A stretch of 12,186 nt of DNA. It comes from Brucellaceae bacterium (GTDB lineage: Bacteria; Pseudomonadota; Alphaproteobacteria; Rhizobiales; Rhizobiaceae). The stretch covers positions 1-12,186 of the forward strand of contig JAIRVW010000408.1 in assembly GCA_031253705.1 (NCBI GenBank). The letters are read 5' to 3'. The position numbers were made by a program, and so were the translations under genes. The notes under the pieces were generated by a model. That model was given only the letters and a program-made list of their open reading frames with translations. It was not told the DNA's origin and did no database searches. Shown one piece after another: positions 6,146-12,186 of this stretch (position 1 is the stretch's first letter; each line of letters opens with the position of its first letter).

Positions 6146-6904
6146 ATGACACAGAAGACATTATTCCGCCCGATCATCGGCGTCACTCTCGACAGCGAGG
6201 AAGGCGGCGGTTTTTCGGATTCCCCGTGGTACGCAATCCGTCAGAATTATCTGTCCTGTCTTGAAGAAGCAGGGGCTGTACCGATTGCTCTGCCGCATCT
6301 GGCAGAACTGGCTGAGAACTATCTGGATATGATTGACGGGCTGGTTGTGACCGGCGGTGCTTTCGACGTGCCGCCTGCGATGTTCGGCGAAGAAGCCCGC
6401 ACGGATACTATCCGCCTGAAACCGGCACGTACGCAATTTGAGGCTGCGGTTCTACGTGGCGCACTGGAGCGCGATATGCCGGTGCTGGGCATTTGCGGCG
6501 GGCATCAGCTCTTGGCTGTTATCGCCGGTGGTACGCTGGTGCAGCATATTCCTGATGAAGTTTCCGACGCATTGGAACATTCTGTTTCCAAAGATACAGA
6601 AAACGCCGGTGGTAAAGCCCGTGCCGGTCATAGTATCGCGATTGAAGAAGACAGCCTGCTGGCTAAACTGGTGGGAACAGCTGCCCAGCATGTGAACAGC
6701 TCACATCACCAGTCTGTCCGCACTGTGAAAGCGCCGATGCGTGTGACAGCTACAGCTGAAGACGGTGTGATTGAAGCTATTGAGCATACCGAGAAGAGCT
6801 TTGCTATCGGTGTGCAATGGCATCCGGAATATAAGCAGATGGAAGGCGATGTACATTTGCTGGCAGCTTTCTGTGCTGCAGCGGAAAAATATCACAACCG
6901 CTGA
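6146..6904 (+). CDS. Class I glutamine amidotransferase-like hydrolase (peptidase C26, PuuD type)
   Basis: A cytoplasmic hydrolase of 252 residues with the triad-type fold of gamma-glutamyl-gamma-aminobutyrate hydrolase (PuuD) and related enzymes, which cut gamma-glutamyl amide bonds. RPIIGVTLD (8-16) opens the domain, LVVTGGAFDVPP (66-77) is the family's oxyanion-side segment, the nucleophile is Cys117 in LGICGGHQ, VNSSHHQSV (183-191) is typical of PuuD-like members, and His226 with Glu228 in VQWHPEY completes the triad. No synthase domain is attached, so it acts as a stand-alone hydrolase. I chose the ATG at 6146 (MTQKTLF) by comparison with the family; its ribosome site is weak. The frame could begin at a TTG at 6083, which I consider unlikely. 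The gene is monocistronic, flanked by a long upstream region and a terminator. The substrate is unknown; a gamma-glutamyl amine or a conjugate imported by a neighbouring transporter is a guess. Confidence 0.9.
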   Translation: MTQKTLFRPIIGVTLDSEEGGGFSDSPWYAIRQNYLSCLEEAGAVPIALPHLAELAENYLDMIDGLVVTGGAFDVPPAMFGEEARTDTIRLKPARTQFEAAVLRGALERDMPVLGICGGHQLLAVIAGGTLVQHIPDEVSDALEHSVSKDTENAGGKARAGHSIAIEEDSLLAKLVGTAAQHVNSSHHQSVRTVKAPMRVTATAEDGVIEAIEHTEKSFAIGVQWHPEYKQMEGDVHLLAAFCAAAEKYHNR

Positions 6905-6922
6905 TACAAGATTTGCTGAAAC

Positions 6923-6959
6923 AAAAACTGCCCGTATGCAATGCATACGGGCAGTTTTT
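6923..6959. terminator. Bidirectional rho-independent terminator
   Basis: A perfect inverted repeat with 18-base arms around one central base: A-run plus CTGCCCGTATGCA on the left and its complement plus a T-run on the right. It begins 19 bases after the hydrolase stop and lies 22 bases past the kinase stop on the other strand, so it ends both convergent units. Confidence 0.95.
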
Positions 6960-6981
6960 ATATGTTTATTGCAGAGACAGT

Positions 6982-7896
6982 TTAACCCGCCGGATTACAG
7001 TCTTTCTTCTGCAGGAAAGAGGTGCCGCCTGCAGCCTGTACAGCCAGACTGCCTGAACGTATACCGGCATTGAGTGCCGTTTGTGCATCTGCCTCTGAGA
7101 GCCATGCATTGATGAAACCGGCATTGAAGGCATCGCCTGCACCGGTCGTATCAATCACCGGTACTTTTTCCGACCGGGCATGGAGATTATGCTCTGCTGA
7201 GCGCAGCCATGCGCCTTCCGCTCCGCCTTTCAGCACGACAACAGGAAAGACTTCTGCGAGACGATCAAGCATAGCCTGCGGTTCATCAAAACCGGTAATC
7301 GCCAGCGCTTCTTCCTTATTCGGCAGGAAGATATCAATACCTGCGCAAGCCTTGAGCAGAGCCGGATCATAGATCAGGGTCTCGTCCCAGCTCGGATCAA
7401 GCGAGACTGTGAGGCCTCGTGCCTTGGCACGGCTGACGAGATCAGGAATCTCATGCAGCGTGGCGTATTCCGCAATGTGCAAATGGCCTGCCTGAGACCA
7501 GTTGAGTGCGGCATCCAGCGTTGCAGGCAGCGCAGAGCCTGCACGACGTGACAGGAAAGCACGGTCATTACCGATGACGCTGGCAACAGTCACCTGCGGG
7601 CCTGCTTCAACGGAGCGCTCCAGGAATTGCAGATCAATGCCTGCCGCTTCCAGCTCCGGTGCCAGACCGGCGGACAGCGCATCCAGACCGAGCCGTGCCA
7701 CAAGGGCACTGGCGCGGCCGGTATGTGCCAGATGCGCAGCCGTAATATAGGCACCGCCACCGGCTGCCATATTCAGATTATCTGCAAAGACCTCGCGTCC
7801 CGGTTCAGGCAGGGCTGCTAAGCCGGTAAAAATCAGGTCGCAGTAAATCCGTCCGATGCTGAGAACAGCCGGATATTGCGTGGCTTGTGAACTCAT
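6982..7896 (-). CDS. PfkB-family carbohydrate kinase
   Basis: A protein of 304 residues of the ribokinase/PfkB family, which phosphorylates sugars, nucleosides or related compounds with ATP in the cytoplasm. VLSIGRIYCDLI (11-22) forms the first strand and loop, AAGGGAYITAAHLA (44-57) is the region of signature 1, LPNKEEA (191-197) is the typical PNxxEA segment, VVVLKGGAEGAW (219-230) precedes the lid, and DTTGAGDAFNAGF (249-261) is signature 2 with the catalytic base Asp255 and the anion hole GAGD. The usual Asn of signature 1 is missing, which may reflect a different sugar. It is the last gene of the operon and overlaps the ATPase gene by four bases (ATGA). In Amadori-compound pathways (FrlD, FraD) a PfkB kinase phosphorylates fructosyl-amines, and a kinase of that sort would suit the lyase in this operon, but ribose, fructose or a keto-sugar acid remain possible. 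Confidence 0.9.
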   Translation of the reverse strand: MSSQATQYPAVLSIGRIYCDLIFTGLAALPEPGREVFADNLNMAAGGGAYITAAHLAHTGRASALVARLGLDALSAGLAPELEAAGIDLQFLERSVEAGPQVTVASVIGNDRAFLSRRAGSALPATLDAALNWSQAGHLHIAEYATLHEIPDLVSRAKARGLTVSLDPSWDETLIYDPALLKACAGIDIFLPNKEEALAITGFDEPQAMLDRLAEVFPVVVLKGGAEGAWLRSAEHNLHARSEKVPVIDTTGAGDAFNAGFINAWLSEADAQTALNAGIRSGSLAVQAAGGTSFLQKKDCNPAG

Positions 7897-8939
7897 AAAC
7901 GTCCCAGACTTTTCTCTGTCTTTCTGTCAAACAGATAAAGGCTGCCGGCGGCTGCGCGTGCGGTCAGAGTGCTGCCGGTGGCCGGAATGAATTTGCCCGA
8001 TGCGGTGGCGATCACCGCGGTGCCCTGCACATCAATGTGCACCAGTGTTTCAGGTCCCAGCGGCTCGGCAGCGGTGACGGTGCCGGTCAGTTCAATACCG
8101 GTCGCCGTTTTGTTTTCATCGCCGGTGACAACCATCAGATCATGCGGTCGGATACCGACCAGAATGTCGCCGTCCGGTGCAAATTCCACGCTGTTGCCGT
8201 TTTTACGGCCAGCAATCAAATTCATCGACGGGCTGCCGATAAAGCGGGCGGTAAACACATCAACCGGATTTTCATAAAGCTCGGTCGGTGTGCCGGTCTG
8301 CAGAATATTACCGTCGCGCATCACCACAATACGGTCAGCCATGGTCATGGCCTCGACCTGATCGTGGGTCACATAGACGGTTGTGGTCTTGAGACGCTGG
8401 TGCAGGCGTTTGATCTCAATGCGCATCTGGGAACGCAGCTGCGCATCCAGATTGGACAGGGGCTCATCAAACAGGAAGGCAGACGGATTGCGCACCATTG
8501 CGCGGCCAATGGCAACGCGCTGACGCTGACCGCCGGAAAGCGCAGCAGGGCGGCGATCCAGATATGTCTCAAGGCCGAGAATTTTTGCGGTTTCTTCAAT
8601 ACGGGCGTTCTTATCCGCATTGGAGATTTTGGAGGTATAGAGACCGAAGCCGATATTCTGACGCACAGTCATATGCGGATAGATCGCATAATTCTGGAAT
8701 ACCATCGCAATATTGCGCTGTTTCGGGTCGCGTTCATTGACGACTTCATCGCCGATTTTCAGTTCGCCGCCGGAGATGTCTTCCAGGCCGGCAATCATGC
8801 GTAGCGTCGTGGATTTACCGCAGCCGGAAGGGCCGACAAAAACCACAAATTCACCGTCTGCAATTTGCAGGTCAATGCCGCGCACGGCCTCAACCTTGCC
8901 ATAGCGTTTAACCAGCTTGTTCAGTTCAATCGTTGCCAT
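7893..8939 (-). CDS. Sugar-type ABC importer ATPase (MalK/UgpC family)
   Basis: A protein of 348 residues that drives CUT1 importers for sugars, polyols or glycerol phosphates. Walker A GPSGCGKST (36-44), Q-loop Gln82, LSGGQRQR (134-141), Walker B FLFDEP with Glu159, D-loop SNLDAQLR (162-169) and H-loop His192 are all intact. The C-terminal TOBE/OB region includes VGIRPHDL (261-268), the usual place for substrate- or regulator-sensing. It starts within TGATG, sharing one base with the lyase stop, and its own stop overlaps the kinase start, so translation is coupled throughout. UgpC-type ATPases can serve several transporters, so the solute cannot be deduced from it. Confidence 0.95.
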   Translation of the reverse strand: MATIELNKLVKRYGKVEAVRGIDLQIADGEFVVFVGPSGCGKSTTLRMIAGLEDISGGELKIGDEVVNERDPKQRNIAMVFQNYAIYPHMTVRQNIGFGLYTSKISNADKNARIEETAKILGLETYLDRRPAALSGGQRQRVAIGRAMVRNPSAFLFDEPLSNLDAQLRSQMRIEIKRLHQRLKTTTVYVTHDQVEAMTMADRIVVMRDGNILQTGTPTELYENPVDVFTARFIGSPSMNLIAGRKNGNSVEFAPDGDILVGIRPHDLMVVTGDENKTATGIELTGTVTAAEPLGPETLVHIDVQGTAVIATASGKFIPATGSTLTARAAAGSLYLFDRKTEKSLGRL

Positions 8940-10453
8940 CAGCGTTTCTCCACCAAGGCCTGAAATTTATCATTGAGCTCGCGCGCGGCTTTGGCCTCGT
9001 CTGCGGCTTGTGTGTCTGCAAGGCTTGCAAAAGCTTTGGCCTGATCGCGGTAGGCTGTCAGTGCCTGTGCCATCGGTTCCGGCGCAGGGCCGCCGAAGCG
9101 GTCACGGACAGCGATGAAATGCTCCGGCGAAACCAGTTCTTCAAACTTTGCACGGTCGAAAGACGGATCTCTGTCTGCCGCATGTTTGAAGGCTTCCAGA
9201 AACGGCTCATAGCCATCTTTTGCCAGACCGCCGCCTTTGGCGACCACCGCTTTGGCCACGGTTGCTGCAATTTCATGCGCCTGACGGAAGGATAGACCTT
9301 CAATGCGCACCAGCGAATCCGCAAGTTCGGTAATAGTGATGCAGGAGCGGCGGATATTGTCGGCAACGCGTGCCGGATCAATGCGGATCGCCTGCACAAA
9401 AGCTGCCAGCAGATCGAGAACACGACCGGCAGAAGCAAAGGCTTCATAGCCCATTTGCTGCGTTTCGCCTTCACTGTCATTCATATCGGTGAAAGGTGTA
9501 TTATGGATCACATCCAGCACAGTGCGGGCGCGTCCCATGGTCTGGCTTGCCAGATGACGCATATGTTCAATCGGCACCGGATTGCGCTTCTGCGGCATGA
9601 TCGAAGAGATCTGCACAAAAGCATTCGGCACATAGATCTGACCAACCTCGAAGCTCGTCCAGAACTGGAAGTCCTGAATGAGACGGCCGAGATGGATAAA
9701 CATCAGCTCAATCGCGGAATAGGTTGAGGTGATGTAATCCGAAGCGGCAATACAGCTGTAAGAATTGCGTAAAGGCGCGGCAAAGCCCAACAGGTCAGCC
9801 ACGCGTGCGCGGTCGATGGGAAAACCTGAGGTGGTGATGGCTGCCGCGCCCATAGGTGACAGGTTGACGATTTCACGCGCTGTTGCAAAACGCTGCATAT
9901 CGCGGATCAGCACTTCAATCGCTGCGGACAGATAATGACCGAAGGTTGAAGGCTGCGCAGGTTGACCATGCGTATAGGCAACGATCAGCGTTGCCTGCTC
10001 GCGGTTTGCAGTTTCAATCATCGCATTGAGCAGATGACGGGACTTGGCCAGCAGCACATCAATATGTTCTTTAAGGCCGAGTTTGAACAGCGTGTGGTCG
10101 ATATCATTGCGTGAACGTGCGGTGTGCAGGCGACCGGCAATATCTGCGCCGAGGCGGGACTTCAGTTCTTTCTCGATCAGGAAGAAGAAGTCCTCAACCT
10201 CACCGGTATAGGTGAGGGAGGCCGGATCAATATCACGGTCGATCTGTTCCAGCGCACCGGCGATTGCCGATGCCTGTTTTTCGTCGAGAATGCCGGTTTC
10301 TGTCAGCATAACCAGATGAGCGCGGTCAATGCGGCGGAAGCTTTCAACATGATGGGTTTTAGCGCCGTCAAAAAGCGGTTTCAGCACGGTCTCCTTGTAG
10401 ACCGGATCAGGGAAAACGCTTTTATCGGAAAGGCGCGGATCGTTTGAAGACAT
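8939..10453 (-). CDS. Argininosuccinate lyase-like enzyme of the aspartase/fumarase superfamily
   Basis: A protein of 504 residues (classical argininosuccinate lyases are about 460), predicted cytoplasmic and homotetrameric. The superfamily splits a C-N bond of a succinyl-amine and releases fumarate. Three active-site blocks are clear: GRLHTARSRND (107-117), AYTHGQPAQPSTFGH (159-173) with His162, and the signature SSIMPQKRNP (283-292) with Ser283 as likely base and Lys289/Asn291. These place it nearest argininosuccinate lyase. The block after that signature, TYNxDxQEDK in true lyases, reads TDMNDSEGET here, so the Tyr, Gln and Lys that contact the arginine part are Asp323, Glu328 and Thr331. 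The first block also reads RNDIDHT instead of RNDQVATD, and the signature is followed by VPIEH instead of DSLEL. The gene starts ten bases after the permease stop, with AAGGA overlapping that stop. In Chelativorans a relative of this branch, EDDS lyase, cleaves ethylenediamine-disuccinate. Lyase chemistry is likely; substrate is unknown. Confidence 0.88.
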   Translation of the reverse strand: MSSNDPRLSDKSVFPDPVYKETVLKPLFDGAKTHHVESFRRIDRAHLVMLTETGILDEKQASAIAGALEQIDRDIDPASLTYTGEVEDFFFLIEKELKSRLGADIAGRLHTARSRNDIDHTLFKLGLKEHIDVLLAKSRHLLNAMIETANREQATLIVAYTHGQPAQPSTFGHYLSAAIEVLIRDMQRFATAREIVNLSPMGAAAITTSGFPIDRARVADLLGFAAPLRNSYSCIAASDYITSTYSAIELMFIHLGRLIQDFQFWTSFEVGQIYVPNAFVQISSIMPQKRNPVPIEHMRHLASQTMGRARTVLDVIHNTPFTDMNDSEGETQQMGYEAFASAGRVLDLLAAFVQAIRIDPARVADNIRRSCITITELADSLVRIEGLSFRQAHEIAATVAKAVVAKGGGLAKDGYEPFLEAFKHAADRDPSFDRAKFEELVSPEHFIAVRDRFGGPAPEPMAQALTAYRDQAKAFASLADTQAADEAKAARELNDKFQALVEKR

Positions 10454-10463
10454 AATAGTATCC

Positions 10464-11315
10464 TTATCCCTTGAGGCCGGCCAGCATGACGCCGCGCACG
10501 ATATAGCGCTGCAGTAACAGGAACACGAGCAGGGTTGGCAGGGTGGCGATAGCGGCGCCGGTCATAATCATTTCCCACTGGATCGATTGCTCGACCGCGA
10601 AACTCGAAAGCCCGACAGGCAATGTGTAGAGTTCCTTGCTGGTGGTGACGATCAGCGGCCAGAAGAAGGCTGTCCAGTTGCCGAGGAAGGTGAAGATTGC
10701 CAGAGCCGACAGTGCCGGAGTGACCAGCGGCATGGCCACTTTCCACCAGATTTGGAATTCGTTCAGGCCATCCACACGGGCGGCTTCGAGGAAGTCATTC
10801 GGTACGCCTTCAAAGAATTGTTTCATCAGGAAGGTGCCGAACGCCGTCATCATGCCCGGGAACATAATGCCCCAATAGCTGTCGAGCCAGCCGAGCTTGC
10901 TCGACATCAGATACCAGGGGATCACCAGCATTTCGGTCGGAATCATCAGGGTAGACAAGATCGCGAGAAAGATGAAGTGGCGGCCGCGGAACTGGAATTT
11001 CGCCAATGTGTAGCCGACCAGACTGTCGAAGAACACGTTGGAAAGCGTGACGACAACAGCGACCAGCATCGAGTTGAAGAACCATCGCAGGAAGCGCCCG
11101 TCCGCCAGAATGGTCACATAGTTCTGAACTGTCGGATCCGCCGGTATCAGACGCAGGTCATAGACCTGACTGGCGGTTTTGAACGAGGTGGAGAACATAT
11201 AGGCCAGCGGCGTCACCATGATCAGACCGCCGATAAACAGCAATGTCCATGTGAGAATACGTCCTGGCTTGATATTTGCGAAAGGCAAAGCCGGTGTTTT
11301 GGTTTCAGCGGTCAT
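10464..11315 (-). CDS. CUT1 sugar-type ABC importer permease (MalG type)
   Basis: An inner-membrane permease of 283 residues with about six helices. ILTWTLLFIGGLIMVTPLAYM (20-40) is the first; the sequence SFKTASQ follows, as in MalG-type proteins. The EAA loop EAARVDGLNEFQIWWKVAMP (177-196) docks on the ATPase. The C-terminus, RYIVRGVMLAGLKG, is the hallmark MalG/UgpE ending. I chose the ATG at 11315 (MTAETK): it overlaps the upstream permease stop as ATGA and has GAGGG nine bases upstream. A GTG at 11336 would add seven residues inside the upstream gene and is less likely. It forms the pore with the preceding MalF-type permease. Confidence 0.93.
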   Translation of the reverse strand: MTAETKTPALPFANIKPGRILTWTLLFIGGLIMVTPLAYMFSTSFKTASQVYDLRLIPADPTVQNYVTILADGRFLRWFFNSMLVAVVVTLSNVFFDSLVGYTLAKFQFRGRHFIFLAILSTLMIPTEMLVIPWYLMSSKLGWLDSYWGIMFPGMMTAFGTFLMKQFFEGVPNDFLEAARVDGLNEFQIWWKVAMPLVTPALSALAIFTFLGNWTAFFWPLIVTTSKELYTLPVGLSSFAVEQSIQWEMIMTGAAIATLPTLLVFLLLQRYIVRGVMLAGLKG

Positions 11316-12184
11316 TTCTTTTCCCTCAAAACCCACAGCTGCAACAGGGAGACAACCAGCAGAATGGAGAACAGCACGACTGTCTGTGCGGCGGCATAGC
11401 CCATGGCATAAGACGAGAAGGCGGTTTGATAAATCATCAGCACCAGCGGCTTGGTGGAACCAAGCGGGCCGCCCGGATCATAAGTGGTCATGTTATAGAC
11501 CTGATCGAAAATGCGCAGGAAGCCGATGGACGAGAAGACGACCAGAAACACGGTTGTCGGTTTCAGTAGCGGAATGGTGATTTTGCGCAGGATTGCCCAT
11601 TCACCCAGGCCGTCAATGCGGGCGGCTTCGTAATAGGTGTTGGGGATCGCGCGCAGACCCGCCATGAAAATGATGATCTGGAAGCCGAGACCCGCCCAGA
11701 TAGACGTTGCCATGATCGAATACAGCGCCTGATCCACGGAGCGCAGGAAACCCTGCTGCGGCAGACCAATGGTATTGAGCATATTATTGATCACGCCGAT
11801 CGGTGCCGGTTGGTAAAACCAGCGCCAGACCCAGCCCATTGCGGCAGCTGTGGTAAGAAACGGCAGGAAATACAGGCCGCGGATCAGCCCGTGCATAAAC
11901 CGCACGCGATCCAGATAATAGGCGATCACAAAAGCCAGAAACAGGCTGACCGGTGTGCCGATAATCAGATAGGTGAAGGTGTTTTTGAACACTTTCCAGA
12001 ATTGCGGATCGGCAAAGAGTTTCTGATAATTGGCAAGGCCGATAAATTTCGGCGGCTTCATCAGATCCCAGTTGGTCAGCGACAGCCAGAAGGCTTCAAC
12101 GGTGGGGTAAAACCGGATGACCGTGTAAAACAGAATAGGTAAGCTAAGAAAGCTCCATACCCAGATAAGCCGCCTTGTTCGCAT
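11312..12184 (-). CDS. CUT1 sugar-type ABC importer permease (MalF type), start possibly beyond window
   Basis: An inner-membrane permease of at least 290 residues with six likely helices. The first helix (about 7-24) is followed by YPTVEAFWLSLTNWD, the periplasmic segment FIGLANYQKLFADPQFW (48-64), the EAA loop EAARIDGLGEWAILRKITIP (186-205), and GGPLGST near 257, typical of MalF/UgpA-like proteins. The ATG at 12184 gives a plausible full-length protein, but only two bases precede it, so no ribosome site can be seen and the real start may lie outside the window. Its stop overlaps the next permease by four bases. The substrate-binding protein that should accompany this pair is not seen; it probably lies upstream on the same strand. 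Confidence 0.9.
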   Translation of the reverse strand: MRTRRLIWVWSFLSLPILFYTVIRFYPTVEAFWLSLTNWDLMKPPKFIGLANYQKLFADPQFWKVFKNTFTYLIIGTPVSLFLAFVIAYYLDRVRFMHGLIRGLYFLPFLTTAAAMGWVWRWFYQPAPIGVINNMLNTIGLPQQGFLRSVDQALYSIMATSIWAGLGFQIIIFMAGLRAIPNTYYEAARIDGLGEWAILRKITIPLLKPTTVFLVVFSSIGFLRIFDQVYNMTTYDPGGPLGSTKPLVLMIYQTAFSSYAMGYAAAQTVVLFSILLVVSLLQLWVLREKK

Positions 12185-12186
12185 AG

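Noticed and set aside
8037..8804. Open frame of 255 codons on the plus strand opposite the MalK-type ATPase
   Set aside because: His/Gly-rich mirror translation of a well-conserved ATPase, with no family signature.
8939..10453. Housekeeping argH for arginine synthesis
   Set aside because: The arginine-side binding block is replaced and the operon context is a sugar-type importer; kept as a superfamily call without the gene symbol.
10587..11399. Open frame of 270 codons on the plus strand opposite the MalG-type permease
   Set aside because: Strongly charged, Glu/Arg/Gln/His-rich antisense translation across the junction of two real permease genes.

Overview
The window reads as chromosomal DNA of an alphaproteobacterium. 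G+C is in the mid-50s by eye, genes are densely packed in operons with GGAG-type ribosome sites, and transport gene content is typical of Hyphomicrobiales. A Brucellaceae-like host (Brucella/Ochrobactrum/Pseudochrobactrum type) is my best guess, not proven. There is no rRNA, tRNA, CRISPR array, insertion sequence or phage gene.

Layout. (1) Plus strand, 1-5474: the 3' part of lysA (meso-diaminopimelate decarboxylase), a divergent dapF-like diaminopimelate epimerase, and a complete polar-amino-acid ABC importer (ATPase, periplasmic binding protein, two permeases). A strong bidirectional terminator (5482-5513) closes it. (2) Minus strand, 5517-5771: a lone small YjhX-family gene, followed upstream by a 374-base stretch with no confident gene. 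(3) Plus strand, 6146-6904: a class I glutamine-amidotransferase-like hydrolase (peptidase C26, PuuD type), ending at a second bidirectional terminator (6923-6959). (4) Minus strand, 12184 down to 6982: a tightly coupled operon of two CUT1 sugar-type permeases, an argininosuccinate-lyase-superfamily enzyme, a MalK/UgpC-type ATPase and a PfkB-family kinase. Its binding-protein gene is not in the window and probably lies upstream, past 12186.

How the genes may work together. The first operon couples a carrier for an amino-acid-like solute to the two last enzymes of the DAP branch of lysine synthesis, which suggests uptake and use of DAP or a related diamino acid. The epimerase keeps both catalytic cysteines but has lost the glycines of its first active-site motif. 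The minus-strand operon pairs import of a sugar-like solute with a lyase that should release fumarate and a kinase for a sugar or sugar-like product. The lyase keeps the catalytic core of the superfamily but has replaced the segment that holds the arginine end of argininosuccinate, so it is unlikely to serve in arginine synthesis. It looks like a catabolic enzyme for an undescribed N-succinyl (aspartate-derived) compound, and it is the most interesting item here.

Functions rest on motifs read by eye. Substrates of both transporters, the lyase, the kinase and the hydrolase cannot be read from the sequence.
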